From Acidobacteriaceae bacterium (lineage in GTDB: Bacteria > Acidobacteriota > Terriglobia > Bryobacterales > Bryobacteraceae), in NCBI GenBank assembly GCA_019240475.1, contig JAFAYI010000029.1, positions 1-64,000 on the forward strand: a stretch of 64,000 bases of DNA, in the 5' to 3' direction. This document shows, piece by piece, positions 42,284-51,506 of this stretch. The position numbers were made by a program, and so were the translations under genes. The notes beneath the pieces are model-generated. The model had not been told where the DNA came from. It worked only from the letters and a program-made list of their open reading frames with translations, and made no database searches. Positions within the stretch are counted from its first letter, which is position 1; every line of letters starts with the position of its first letter.

Positions 42284-43798
42284 TTATTGAGACCACACCG
42301 ACCGGATCTCCGAATAGGTTGCCTTCACTTCCCCTGCATTCCCGCCCGCTGTCCACAAGTCAATCTGGCTTGCTCCCGCCGGTGGAAACACCAAATCCGT
42401 AATCGCCACTTCTCCGTCTCCGGCAAAAACTTCCACCGAACACCGATCCACCAGCACCCGCAAACGGAGAACGCCGTCGGGCAACTGAAGCGGCGCTTCG
42501 CTTATGGCGGGGAAGTCTTTGCTGAAGTCCGTGCGGCCGGAATGCCTTCGATCGACAAACACGGTTCCCGATGCTCGCTTGTAGCCGACCACCGTGTAAG
42601 TTCCATCCGCAGCCAGCAGTTTCCAGCCAACTTGCTGCGCCCCGCCCGGCTTCATCTCGGCCTGCAATTCGAAGGAATGGCTGTAGGTCTTCGTCGAACC
42701 TCGAATCGCGATGGATTCGCCCTTCAGCCCCTGTAACTCATCCGCCGGCTGCTGATACATCCGAATCCCGGCCCCGGTCTGGCGCAGGGACAGCTTGCGG
42801 GGGATTGTCATCTGGCCTCGCCAGGGACTAGTCGGCAGCTTGGCCGCATACTGCCAGTCGTTCATCCAGCCCAGCATCACCGGCGCATGAGCAGCCGGCA
42901 GGTGATTGAACGTCAGCGCGCAGTAACAGTCCTTCCCGTAATCGGTCCAAAGCGTCTGCGAAGCCGGATTATCGTTCGTGAAACGCGTACCATCGAAGCG
43001 CCCGACAAAGTACTGCTCGCCCGATCCGCCGCCCAACCCGCCCGGATTCAGGCCAACTTTCAAAATCCATCGCGTTTCACGCCCCGCTCCCTCGACCGGC
43101 AACTCAAACAATTCCGGGCATTCCCACTGGCCGCCCGTCGCCCCCGCCGGACCGAACTCACTCAGCGCTGCCCATTTCTTCAGATCCGGCGAACCGTACA
43201 GCCGTACCTTATGATCGTTCGGCAGCGACACAACCATTACCCAGCGATTGCTCTTCTGCGACCAAAAGACCTTCGGATCGCGAAAGTCGGTCAGGTTTAG
43301 ATTCAAGACCGGGTTGCCGGGATACTTCGTCCAGGTTCGTCCCCGATCGTTGCTGTAGGCGATGTTCTGCGTCTGCAAAGCCGGCCGTGTTCCGCTCGGC
43401 GGCGTGTGTCCCGTGTAAACGGCGACCATGCAAGCTTTGTTGCCGGTACAGAAGCCGCTGCTATTGTGCTCATCCACGACTGTACTGCCGGTGAAGATCA
43501 TGATGCCGTCCTGCTCTGGCAACGCCACCGGCAGCTGCCGCCAGTGCATGAGGTCGGGACTCACGGCGTGACCCCAGCTCATATGGCCCCATTCGTCCCC
43601 GAATGGGTTGTACTGGAAAAACAGGTGGTACTCGCCTTCGAAATAGACCAGCCCGTTGGGATCGTTAGTCCAGTTCTCGCGCGGCGAGAAGTGGTACTGC
43701 GGCCGGTAAAGTTGGTCGTAGCCGGGTGCGATCGCGCTTGCCGCGCCCGCTGTCATTAGCGCCGCGAACAACCCGATTTTCCGTACAAGCCCCGTCAT
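42284..43798 (-). CDS. GH32 levanase/invertase-type fructan hydrolase
   Basis: About 504 residues from ATG 43798 (MTGLVRKIGLFAALMTAGAA, a signal peptide); the frame extends to 43888 but adds a non-signal stretch over the terminator of the next gene. Family hallmarks: NWTNDPNGLVYFEGEYHLFF (nucleophile Asp), the FRDPKVFW stabiliser, and ECPELFELP (acid/base Glu). A C-terminal beta-sandwich follows (LQLPDGVLRLRVLVDRCSVE, VFAGDGEVAITD). It hydrolyses beta-fructans such as levan, inulin or sucrose, extracytoplasmically. Its stop is 2 bp from the convergent cpoB stop. Confidence 0.93.
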   Translation of the reverse strand: MTGLVRKIGLFAALMTAGAASAIAPGYDQLYRPQYHFSPRENWTNDPNGLVYFEGEYHLFFQYNPFGDEWGHMSWGHAVSPDLMHWRQLPVALPEQDGIMIFTGSTVVDEHNSSGFCTGNKACMVAVYTGHTPPSGTRPALQTQNIAYSNDRGRTWTKYPGNPVLNLNLTDFRDPKVFWSQKSNRWVMVVSLPNDHKVRLYGSPDLKKWAALSEFGPAGATGGQWECPELFELPVEGAGRETRWILKVGLNPGGLGGGSGEQYFVGRFDGTRFTNDNPASQTLWTDYGKDCYCALTFNHLPAAHAPVMLGWMNDWQYAAKLPTSPWRGQMTIPRKLSLRQTGAGIRMYQQPADELQGLKGESIAIRGSTKTYSHSFELQAEMKPGGAQQVGWKLLAADGTYTVVGYKRASGTVFVDRRHSGRTDFSKDFPAISEAPLQLPDGVLRLRVLVDRCSVEVFAGDGEVAITDLVFPPAGASQIDLWTAGGNAGEVKATYSEIRSVWSQ

Positions 43799-43850
43799 CT
43801 TGTGCTCGATGTTATCAAGCGCTGAAGGGTTGTCTTCGGCGCGTAGAGCC

Positions 43851-43883
43851 AAAAAAAAGAGGGTCCCCTTTCGAGGACCCTCT
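43851..43883 (-). terminator. rho-independent terminator of the outer-membrane barrel gene
   Basis: On the minus strand AGAGGGTCC (43883-43875), an 8-base loop and GGACCCTCT (43866-43858) form a perfect 9-bp stem followed by eight T residues. It lies 26 bp after the stop of the gene at 43909-44523 and before the GH32 start. Confidence 0.92.
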
Positions 43884-43908
43884 ATCAAGCCGCCTCGCGT
43901 TCGCTTAA

Positions 43909-44523
43909 TTAGAAGTGGAACGAAAGACCGGCAAACGGCTCGGCCATATGCGTCACCGAATTCGTGCGGATGCTCTGCACTCCGAAATCGGGCGCCTGGA
44001 AAACATGGCCGCGATAGCCGAGCCGCAGGCTCACCCGCCGGCTCAACGCCAGGTCCGCGCCCGCGCCATACACAAAATCGGGCGTGACGAATGTGGTTCC
44101 GTTCGCGCCACCCAGTGCGAACGCGCTCGGCACGAATAATAGAGCACCGGTACCAGCGGTGACGAACGGCGTCAGGCGATGGCCGATCGCGCGCCGATAA
44201 ATGTAGGACGCCGTCGCTTCGTTCATGTCGTTGCGAACGCTAGCCGCGAAGGGTGTCGTGGCAGCCGGGGCGGAAAACTGCTGATTGAACTGTCCGAAGC
44301 CGTAATCCACTTCCAGTCCTTGATGATCAGTGAAGAAGTAGCGGTAGGTCGCTAGAACGCCTGTCGCATCCGTAGCGGATTGGTTCACGCCGTTACCGTT
44401 TGTGTTCTGCTGAAAAATTCCAAAAGCGGAAACCGTGACATCGCTGCGGCTGCCTTCCTGCGCCTGCGCGCCGGTAACCAACAGACCCAGAGACATTAGT
44501 CCCGCAAAAATCATGTGTTTCAT
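43909..44523 (-). CDS. OmpA/OmpW-like outer-membrane beta-barrel protein
   Basis: 204 residues. A signal peptide (MIFAGLMSLGLLVTGAQA) is followed by alternating beta-strands (VLATYRYFFTDHQGLEVDYG, FVTAGTGALLFVPSAFALGG, RVSLRLGYRGHVFQAPDFG) and the terminal GLSFHF, whose final Phe is the usual BAM-recognition signature. The length suits an 8-strand barrel. It is monocistronic with its own terminator. Function is probably structural or adhesive; no ligand can be inferred. Confidence 0.82.
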   Translation of the reverse strand: MKHMIFAGLMSLGLLVTGAQAQEGSRSDVTVSAFGIFQQNTNGNGVNQSATDATGVLATYRYFFTDHQGLEVDYGFGQFNQQFSAPAATTPFAASVRNDMNEATASYIYRRAIGHRLTPFVTAGTGALLFVPSAFALGGANGTTFVTPDFVYGAGADLALSRRVSLRLGYRGHVFQAPDFGVQSIRTNSVTHMAEPFAGLSFHF

Positions 44524-44766
44524 TTACATTCTCCCAAAGCTTCTATTTACTCTCGCAGTAACATGCATCTAAGTTCGATGCGCTACTGGCCTCATTGACT
44601 TACAAGAGCTTTGATACACGTGCGATTCCGAGCGTTGCAAATCAATGAAGAAAGGAAATTAATGTAAAGGAAATGTCAACGATCCGGAAAAATGTTTGCA
44701 GCTCGATGCGGGATTTTCCCCATTCGCTGAATCGGCGTGGACAGTTGCTATCCTGAACCACACGCG

Positions 44767-46266
44767 ATGCCCCGCTTTCCGAAATCTCTGCCACGTATTT
44801 GCGTGGCGCTCGGCTTTCCTTCGGCCTCGCAGTTGATCCAGGCCGCGGAGCGCGAATACAAGGACGGCAATACATTTCTGGAATTTCGCCTGGACCATCT
44901 TCCCGATTCAGAATCTGGAATCAGGGCGATTCGCAGCTTTCGAAAAAAGTATGCGGACGCGCAAATCCTTGCAACTTGCCGGCATCGGCTGAATCATGGC
45001 GTGTTCAAGGGAAGCATCGACCAGCAAGTCCGAATTCTGGAGGCAGCCGCAAAATCGGGAAGCGCGGCTGTCGATCTTGAAATCGAATCAGCCGAGCGGG
45101 TCTGTTCCGCGCTGTCCGCGCTCCGCTCGGCGGCCGCCCTCATCGTCTCCTATCACAATTTCGAAAGCACGCCGGCTCTCGGCCACGTGCTGCGGCGCCT
45201 TCAGCGCATTCCGGCCGACGCCTACAAGGTGGCTGTCACCGCGCGCAAGCCGACCGACAATTTTCGAATCGTTGAATTCGCACGCAACCATCAGAAGCTT
45301 CCATTGGTCGCCTTTGCTATGTCCGAAGTCGGTTTCGCGACGCGCGTGCTCGCACCCTCGCTCGGATGCCTCTTCACTTATGGCGCGCCCGGCGATAATG
45401 CCGGAACCGCGCCCGGACAAATTCAGGCGAGCCTTATGCACTCCCTCTACCGCTGCGAAAAGCTCGGGCGCGACACGCGGATATACGGAGTGGTTGCCGA
45501 TCCCGTTGCGCATTCAAAGTCGCCGGCGATCCACAATCGCGCTTTCCAATGCCGCCGTATCGACGCAGTTTATCTGCCTTTCCGTGTCGAGCGGACTCAG
45601 TTAGGCGATTGGATGAAGATGGCGGCGGGTCTTCCGGTGGCAGGCTTCAGCGTAACTATTCCGCACAAGCAGAAGATTCTCGCTCATCTCGATGCGGTCG
45701 ATCCACTAGCTAAGCGCATCGGCGCGGTCAATACGGTGTGGCGCAGGGCCGGGAAATGGCGCGGCGCCAATACCGACGCGCAGGGCGTACTACAGCCGCT
45801 GAGCCGGCGCATCCGTCTGCCGCATGCCTCGATACTCATCGCCGGGTACGGAGGCGCGGCGCGCTCGGCCGCTATTGCTCTTTCCGATGCCGGCGCGCGC
45901 GTTACCATCACCGGACGCAATCTGAAGAGCGCCCAGGCCCTGGCCCGTGCCGCGAAGGCGCAAACCATCTCGCTCGGGGAGGCCTCATCGCGCCACTTCG
46001 ACGCGCTGGTGCACGCTACGCCCGTGGGCATGTCCCCACAATCCGAAGATTGCCTGTTCGATCACCGCATTCCCGCCGTCGTCGTCTTCGATATGGTTTA
46101 CAATCCGGCGCAAACGCTGCTCCTCAAACGCGCCGCCGAGCAGGGCTTAGAGGTGATACCCGGCTCAGAAATGCTAATCGAACAAGCTGCCTGCCAGTTC
46201 GAGATCTGGACAGGCGAATCCGCGCCTCGCGCCGCGATGCAGGACGCCCTTGCCCGGCACGGTTAG
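44767..46266 (+). CDS. aroDE: bifunctional 3-dehydroquinate dehydratase/shikimate dehydrogenase
   Basis: 499 residues from ATG 44767. Residues about 1-225 form a type I dehydroquinase: NTFLEFRLDHLPD, ALIVSYHNFE and the Schiff-base Lys in DAYKVAVTARKPTDNF. Residues about 235-499 form shikimate dehydrogenase: YGVVADPVAHSKSPAIHNRA, the catalytic Lys in VTIPHKQKIL, NTDAQGVLQPL, the NADP loop AGYGGAARSAAIAL with ITGRN, and HATPVGMSPQ. It performs steps 3 and 4 of chorismate synthesis on one chain, as in plants and some Chlamydiae and Planctomycetes. No other aro genes are adjacent. Confidence 0.95.
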   Translation: MPRFPKSLPRICVALGFPSASQLIQAAEREYKDGNTFLEFRLDHLPDSESGIRAIRSFRKKYADAQILATCRHRLNHGVFKGSIDQQVRILEAAAKSGSAAVDLEIESAERVCSALSALRSAAALIVSYHNFESTPALGHVLRRLQRIPADAYKVAVTARKPTDNFRIVEFARNHQKLPLVAFAMSEVGFATRVLAPSLGCLFTYGAPGDNAGTAPGQIQASLMHSLYRCEKLGRDTRIYGVVADPVAHSKSPAIHNRAFQCRRIDAVYLPFRVERTQLGDWMKMAAGLPVAGFSVTIPHKQKILAHLDAVDPLAKRIGAVNTVWRRAGKWRGANTDAQGVLQPLSRRIRLPHASILIAGYGGAARSAAIALSDAGARVTITGRNLKSAQALARAAKAQTISLGEASSRHFDALVHATPVGMSPQSEDCLFDHRIPAVVVFDMVYNPAQTLLLKRAAEQGLEVIPGSEMLIEQAACQFEIWTGESAPRAAMQDALARHG

Positions 46267-46298
46267 CGGCTCGCCGACGCGCCTGCACGCTTGCCCTC

Positions 46299-46304
46299 TA
46301 TAAT
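46299..46304 (+). promoter_or_regulatory. TATAAT box six bases before an ATG (leaderless arrangement)
   Basis: A consensus TATAAT is separated by six bases from ATG 46311, so transcription would start at or next to the start codon. No convincing -35 hexamer is visible. Confidence 0.5.
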
Positions 46305-46310
46305 GTCGGC

Positions 46311-46562
46311 ATGCCTCACCGCCGCTCGTCTGGCGCGCGAATCACTCGCCGCCAGTGGACCGCGTTTCTGGGCGTGTCCCCTCTCCTCGCGCAGGTTACG
46401 CAGAAGATTCCGCCTGAAGGCGCGCCGCAACCGGCGTCACCGGCTGCTACTCCGGAGCAGAAGCGACAAGCGGCGTTCGCCGAGATTCACCAATCGAGCC
46501 AGCTTCTTGCCCAAATCGATGTGCCCATGAACGTGGAACCTGCGTTCGCGTTCCGGCCGTAG
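46311..46562 (+). CDS. small protein with Tat-like N-terminus, upstream of amidase
   Basis: 83 residues from ATG 46311. The N-terminus RITRRQWTAFLGVSPLLAQ resembles a twin-arginine signal. The rest is Pro/Ala-rich with a helical AATPEQKRQAAFAEIHQSSQ segment and ends PMNVEPAFAFRP. Its stop lies 7 bp before the amidase start, and the two look like one transcript. In related operons such short Tat-tagged proteins accompany cytoplasmic enzymes as possible small subunits; here this is inference. No family can be named. Confidence 0.6.
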   Translation: MPHRRSSGARITRRQWTAFLGVSPLLAQVTQKIPPEGAPQPASPAATPEQKRQAAFAEIHQSSQLLAQIDVPMNVEPAFAFRP

Positions 46563-46569
46563 CGGTTGC

Positions 46570-48009
46570 ATGGCTCACGGCAAATCGCGGCTTGACGAAG
46601 CGAGCCTTCCATTCGCCACCATCGCGGAGCTTGGCGTTGCGCTGCGCAATCGCGAAATCTCCTCGGTTGAACTCACCAAGTTCTTCTCAAAGCGGCTGGA
46701 TACGCTCGGGCCGCAATACAACGCCCTTGCCTGTTCTCTCGCCAAGGACGCCCACAAGGCAGGCAAGGATGTAGACGACGATTTGAAGCATGAGCGGTTT
46801 CGCGGTCCCCTGCAAGGCATCCCCTATGGCGCGAAGGATCTGTTGGCGGTTGCAAAATATCCGACCACCTGGGGCGCCAGGCCATTTGCAAATCAAATCT
46901 TCGAGGAGAACGCCGCGGTTATCGACCGCCTCGCATCGGCAAGAGCCATTCTCATCGGCAAACTTTCTATGATCGAACTGGCGGGCGGCGGCGGATATAG
47001 CTCCGCTTCGGCTTCCTTGCAGGGACCGTGCCTGAATCCCTGGAACAAGCAGTATTGGGCGGGCGGCTCTTCGAGCGGTCCTGGAGCAGCCGTTGCCGCC
47101 GGCCTTGTGCCCTATGCGCTCGGCTCCGAGACATCGGGCTCCATAGTATGCCCCGCATCTTTCTGCGGCGTTACGGGACTGCGGCCGACCTATGGATTGG
47201 TCAGCCGCCGTGGCGCCATGGCTCTTTCCTGGACGCTCGATAAAATCGGCGTGCTAACGCGTTCGGCCGACGACTGCGGCCTAGCGCTGCATGCGATGGC
47301 GGGCGGCGACCCCGAAGACCCCGGTTCGGCCCACAGGAGCTTCTACTACTCGCCCAAGTACTATCAAGCCTTGTCCGATCTCAAGATCGGCTTTAATGAG
47401 ATCGACTTCTCAGACTGGCCCGACGAGCCACTGCGCCCGGCATTCGCAAACGCGCTTGCCACGGTGAAAAGCCTCGGGTCGCAGATGATCGAGACTCGCC
47501 TTCCCGATTTTCCTTATGGCACAGTTATCGGGGCGATCCTCGATTCGGAAGCGGCTTCCGTCTTTGAGCAGTTCATCCGGAGCGGAGCGGTGGATCAGCT
47601 CGCCGATCAAAGCCAGATCGATGGACTAAAAGCTTCGATGACTTACTCGGCGCTTGACTATCTGAAAGCCATGCGCCTGCGGGCCCAGATACAATCCGCG
47701 TTTCACGAGTTATTCGCCAACGTAGATGTCTTGGTCGCTCCCGCGCGCTTCAGCCCGCCTGACCGCGCGGACCGGCCGTTCGATGAAACTCCGCCCAAGC
47801 GGCCCGATCGCAAAGGCGTTGGCGCCGACCTCGTGCGGGCTAGCAACCTGTGCGGCCTTCCCGCGCTCGCTCTGCCTTGTGGTTTTGTCGATGGCTTACC
47901 GATCGGATTGCAGTTTGTGGGGCCGGCATTCACCGAGAATCGGCTGATTGCGTTCGGCCGCGAGTTTCAGGCGCGTACCGACTTTCATAAGCGGCGCCCG
48001 TCTATTTAG
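46570..48009 (+). CDS. amidase-signature family hydrolase
   Basis: 479 residues. The Ser-cisSer-Lys triad is visible: Lys in YGAKDLLAVAKYPTTWG, cis-Ser in GGSSSGPGAAVAAGLVPYAL and nucleophile Ser in GSETSGSIVCPASFCGVTGL. RPTYGLVSRRGAM and the C-terminal LRASNLCGLPALALPCGF-like region (VRASNLCGLPALALPCG) complete the family. It hydrolyses amides; the substrate is unknown, and it is a GatA paralogue rather than GatA because no gatB/gatC lies nearby. It overlaps the convergent ZIP gene by 4 bp. Confidence 0.92.
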   Translation: MAHGKSRLDEASLPFATIAELGVALRNREISSVELTKFFSKRLDTLGPQYNALACSLAKDAHKAGKDVDDDLKHERFRGPLQGIPYGAKDLLAVAKYPTTWGARPFANQIFEENAAVIDRLASARAILIGKLSMIELAGGGGYSSASASLQGPCLNPWNKQYWAGGSSSGPGAAVAAGLVPYALGSETSGSIVCPASFCGVTGLRPTYGLVSRRGAMALSWTLDKIGVLTRSADDCGLALHAMAGGDPEDPGSAHRSFYYSPKYYQALSDLKIGFNEIDFSDWPDEPLRPAFANALATVKSLGSQMIETRLPDFPYGTVIGAILDSEAASVFEQFIRSGAVDQLADQSQIDGLKASMTYSALDYLKAMRLRAQIQSAFHELFANVDVLVAPARFSPPDRADRPFDETPPKRPDRKGVGADLVRASNLCGLPALALPCGFVDGLPIGLQFVGPAFTENRLIAFGREFQARTDFHKRRPSI

Positions 48010-48701
48010 CGGCGCAGCAGCGCGATCCCGCCCACGGCGAGCAACGTAATTACAAACAGTCCCACCACTCCGGCGCGTTTTCGCGCGGGCGCAAGCGCGT
48101 GCACTCCCAAGAACAGAAAGCTCCCGGCGATGACAGCCAGCACCGCCGCGCTCCATCCCTCACCGAAGGCCGCGACTCCGGATCTATTGGCGCGCGGTTC
48201 GATCACTGCGCCCGCCAGGGTGAACGCCTCGACCGCCGCCGCCGCGGCAACCGCTTTCCCTACCTTCAAGAAGGACCGTCGCGCAATCCATCCGAGCGCC
48301 AGCCCTTCCGGAATCTTGTGCAGCGCCAAGCCAATCGGCACCGCTACATCGGCTACCGGCTGAATGGCAAAGGCGCGCACGCTCCATCCATCCAGGAAGC
48401 TGTGAATCGCCGTGGCCGCAAGCAGCGGCCCGGCAATGCCGTTTCGCGGCGAATGTTCGGAATGACTCAACAGCCAATCGAGAGCCGCTAGAGCGCAACA
48501 AGCGCCTATCGCCAGCGAAGCGCTACCTATCCATCCGAAGCTTTCCGCAATTTCCGGGATCACCCAAAACAGCGCGATTCCACACAATACTCCGCCGCCA
48601 ATGGCCGCGAGGTGATGCGAGAGCCTCCAGGTATGGCCCAACAGCAGGCCTGCCCCAACCCCGGCAAAGGCCAGCAAGGTCAAAGCCCAGGCGGCGGCCA
48701 T
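48006..48701 (-). CDS. ZIP-family metal transporter
   Basis: 231 residues with about eight hydrophobic segments. Helices IV and V carry the metal-site motifs HSFLDGWSV and ALHKIPEGLALGWIARR (HxxPEG). ZIP proteins import Zn, Fe or Mn into the cytoplasm. The His-rich cytoplasmic loop is short (LSHSEHSPRNG). The ATG begins directly after the cupin gene stop (TAG then ATG), so the pair is translationally coupled. Confidence 0.85.
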   Translation of the reverse strand: MAAAWALTLLAFAGVGAGLLLGHTWRLSHHLAAIGGGVLCGIALFWVIPEIAESFGWIGSASLAIGACCALAALDWLLSHSEHSPRNGIAGPLLAATAIHSFLDGWSVRAFAIQPVADVAVPIGLALHKIPEGLALGWIARRSFLKVGKAVAAAAAVEAFTLAGAVIEPRANRSGVAAFGEGWSAAVLAVIAGSFLFLGVHALAPARKRAGVVGLFVITLLAVGGIALLRR

Positions 48702-49154
48702 CTATTGCCCGGTGGCCTTAATCACGAAATAGGTAAACGGCTTAGCTGTTTCGATCAACAATTGATGTGGCACGCCAGCGGGAATGTGTATGATGTCGCC
48801 GGTGCGCAGCAGATGGCGCTCGCCTCCTTCGATTGAAGACCCGCGAATCTCGCCCGCTTTCTCCGTCCGAGGGTTCATCACGTTTCCGCCGGTCACGATG
48901 GTCGCCTCGCCGCCTTCGATCACAAAGATGTCGGCCTCGTGCTCGTGCACTTCCGCTGAGCCCGTCGCCTCTCGATGCGCGAGCATTGTGTAGTGGTTGC
49001 CGTACCGCTTCAGCTCCACAGCCGCAAACGGCGCGCGCTTTTGCGCCAGTTTATGCGTCATGTCCGCCAAATCGTTTGCCGAGTAGATATCAACCTTCTG
49101 ATCCGCGGCGAGCGTCAGTCCCGCTATCCCGAGTAGAATCGCAATCCGTCTCAT
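48702..49154 (-). CDS. secreted cupin-domain protein
   Basis: 150 residues from ATG 49154, chosen because GGAGG lies 11 bases upstream and a signal peptide (MRRIAILLGIAGLTLA) follows; the frame extends to 49241 without either. Cupin motif 1 is HEHEADIFVIEGGEATIVTG and motif 2 GDIIHIPAGVPHQLLIE, with His/Glu metal ligands. The protein is exported and linked with a ZIP transporter, so a metal-related or sugar-acid role is possible, but the family is too broad to assign a reaction. Confidence 0.82.
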   Translation of the reverse strand: MRRIAILLGIAGLTLAADQKVDIYSANDLADMTHKLAQKRAPFAAVELKRYGNHYTMLAHREATGSAEVHEHEADIFVIEGGEATIVTGGNVMNPRTEKAGEIRGSSIEGGERHLLRTGDIIHIPAGVPHQLLIETAKPFTYFVIKATGQ

Positions 49155-49294
49155 CGATCCATCATCCTCCCTGCGCGGAAAACTCTCGTCGCTGCGCCTA
49201 TTGCTTAACGTAAGGTGGTCGATGAGGTGGTAAGAGAGCATCCGTCAAACTGCGTCCGCCAGTCACGCAAGCGGGCGTTTCTTGAGTCAACCAT

Positions 49295-50284
49295 ATGAGC
49301 GAACCGGTCACCTGGATCATGCCCGTCAAGAACGGGATGGATTATCTGCCCCTCACCTTGGAGTCGATTGCGAACCAGACCTATAAGAACCACAGTCTAC
49401 TCGTCTGGGATAACGGTTCGACCGACGGCACGCTGGAGGAATTGCGGCGCTGGATACCTTCTCGCATTCCCGGCGTCATTGTGGCCGATCGGCCGATGAG
49501 CGTGGGCTGCAGTCTTGCGGCACTGGTCGAAACGGCGTCGACGGAATTCTGCGCCAGAATCGACGCCGACGATATCAACCTCCCGGAGCGCCTGGAACGG
49601 CAAGTGTCTCACATGTTGAAGAACCCTGGAATTGTGGCGCTCGGTTCCCAGGTGACTCTGATCGACTCCAACGGAATTCCGACCGGAGCGCAATGGGAAT
49701 GTCCTTCCGACGACGCCGAGGTCCGCTGGCGCACTCGCTGGCAGAGCGGACTGACACATCCCGCAGTGCTCTTTCGCAAGTCCGCAGTGCTGCGCGCGGG
49801 CAACTACGCCGATGTCAAGAGCGAAGACTGCGAGCTGTGGATCCGGCTCTCCCGATTCGGCGAAATGTACAGCCTCCCGGAAGTGCTGCTCTATTACCGG
49901 CGGCACGCGGCCAGCATCTCCGGCCCGTACACGGACTTCTTCTTGGGCCAGTACAGAAGCGCCTGCAATGCCGCGCCTCACCTGTTTTGCGGCCTTCAGC
50001 CCGAAGAGGCTCTTGTCCTTTGGCGTCTGACGCACCCGCAGCGCATGGAGGACCCCGGACGCGTCAGCTTTAGGCATCTATTTCAACTGGAGCGCGCCGC
50101 CCGCTTGCTGGCCACGGAATCCGGAAAGCCGGCCGATTACTTCAAGGCCTCTTCCACGTATCAGGCGCAAATCTATTGGCTCCGTAAGAACCTGCTGCGC
50201 CGCTTTGGCCTTTCGAAGCTGGCCAGCATGCGTCATTACTTCCATGCGCGCATGAAGACGCCGGAATCCCCGAACACACCGTAG
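49295..50284 (+). CDS. family 2 glycosyltransferase
   Basis: 329 residues. GT-A fold motifs: VTWIMPVKNGMDYLPLTLES, VWDNGSTDGTLEEL, the DxD-type ARIDADDINLPERLERQV, and a LTHPAVLFRKSAVLRAG acceptor region with SEDCELWIRLSRFGEMYSLP. It transfers an activated sugar in glycan or surface polysaccharide synthesis. It stands alone, divergent from the cupin gene with 140 bp between, and has no adjacent polysaccharide genes. The C-terminal 80 residues are basic and helical. Confidence 0.92.
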   Translation: MSEPVTWIMPVKNGMDYLPLTLESIANQTYKNHSLLVWDNGSTDGTLEELRRWIPSRIPGVIVADRPMSVGCSLAALVETASTEFCARIDADDINLPERLERQVSHMLKNPGIVALGSQVTLIDSNGIPTGAQWECPSDDAEVRWRTRWQSGLTHPAVLFRKSAVLRAGNYADVKSEDCELWIRLSRFGEMYSLPEVLLYYRRHAASISGPYTDFFLGQYRSACNAAPHLFCGLQPEEALVLWRLTHPQRMEDPGRVSFRHLFQLERAARLLATESGKPADYFKASSTYQAQIYWLRKNLLRRFGLSKLASMRHYFHARMKTPESPNTP

Positions 50285-50336
50285 CCTAACTTGATCCGGC
50301 AAACTGTGATACGCTCCGCTACTGCGGAGGGATGCA

Positions 50337-51395
50337 ATGCTACTGGTCAGTTTCCACGGTGGTTCCGGTGGTCAAAACAATGTATTCGCCTACGACCAGG
50401 GACAGTTGAAGACCCAGACCGCTCTCAATCCCAAGAACCCTGGCGACCTCTCGGAACTGCGGGCGCTCGTCTCCGCCAACGGCTACCTCTATGCCGCGAA
50501 TGGAAAAAAATCCGAAAGCAATGTGCTGTGTTTCAAGCGCCAAGCCGGGCCGGAAGATTATCAGTTCGATTACGTCGACAAGTTCGTAGTGGCCAGCTTT
50601 AGCAAAGACGGCGAGTTCGAGAACTCCATTGCGCATCCGTACTCGCTCGCCTTCGGTGGGGGCAGCTACTGCTACATTTCGAATCAAGACACGAATGTAG
50701 TGGCGCGCGCCAATGTCAGCACGGATGGCGCCCGCGGTTCTATCGGCGCCGGCTCGCAATCGGCGTATCTCACGCAACTCTGCTCGCCCAACTGCACCTA
50801 CCTGGACGGCACATTCGCCGGCTCCCAACAGGGAGATCTGCCGAATGTAAAGGTGCAGGCGACGGATGTTCCGTCGCTCGACGGCGGCCTCGGGGTCAGC
50901 ATCAAAGACGGGAAGGTGCAAAACTCCGTACGGGATGTGGCCGTCTGGTCGGGTACGTTGTTTGTTTGCGACGAACCGGATTCGCTCATTCGCCTCTATT
51001 CGCTCTCGGGCGGAACTTATCTCGGGCAAGCAGGCCCGGGCCTCACCACGAAGCCAACTCATCTGTCGGTGCAGAACGGCGGCCTGTATGTCAGCGCCGG
51101 CGCCGCGCTATTGTGGAGCGCGCTTTCCACTTCGCCAGCCTCGCTCAACTTTAAACAGATCTTGTCGATTCCCGGAGGCGTGCAGGCTCAAAGCATCGGA
51201 GGGATCACGTTCGACAACGCCGGGAATGTCTATGTGGCTTATCAAGACGGCACTGGATCTGTAGGCAGCGGGGCGATCTACCAGTACTCGGTCCAGCAAA
51301 CCAACCCGCAAACCCAGCCGGTGTTCTCCAACGGCGCCCCTTACGCGGCCGCGTTGCCGGACACGCCGGAGTTTCTACTTTTTCTTCAAACCTGA
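50337..51395 (+). CDS. hypothetical propeller-like protein
   Basis: 352 residues from ATG 50337, with GGAGG 5 bases before. It consists of repeated beta units (LVSANGYLYAANGKKSESNV, YSLAFGGGSYCYISNQDTNV, VRDVAVWSGTLFVCDEPDSL, GITFDNAGNVYVAYQDGTG) that look like NHL/SMP-30-type propeller blades. There is no signal peptide or membrane segment. It ends LPDTPEFLLFLQT. The enzyme or scaffold role is unknown. It precedes the sigma factor gene by 111 bp and may belong to its regulon. Confidence 0.65.
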   Translation: MLLVSFHGGSGGQNNVFAYDQGQLKTQTALNPKNPGDLSELRALVSANGYLYAANGKKSESNVLCFKRQAGPEDYQFDYVDKFVVASFSKDGEFENSIAHPYSLAFGGGSYCYISNQDTNVVARANVSTDGARGSIGAGSQSAYLTQLCSPNCTYLDGTFAGSQQGDLPNVKVQATDVPSLDGGLGVSIKDGKVQNSVRDVAVWSGTLFVCDEPDSLIRLYSLSGGTYLGQAGPGLTTKPTHLSVQNGGLYVSAGAALLWSALSTSPASLNFKQILSIPGGVQAQSIGGITFDNAGNVYVAYQDGTGSVGSGAIYQYSVQQTNPQTQPVFSNGAPYAAALPDTPEFLLFLQT

Positions 51396-51506
51396 CGACC
51401 GCCGCCGGCAAAAAGCCTGAACAGAACCGCATCGGCGAGACTATCTCTATAGAAGCGAAGAGCCTGGCGGAAGCGCCGCCGCGAAAGCGCGGCCGGCCCA
51501 AGATCA

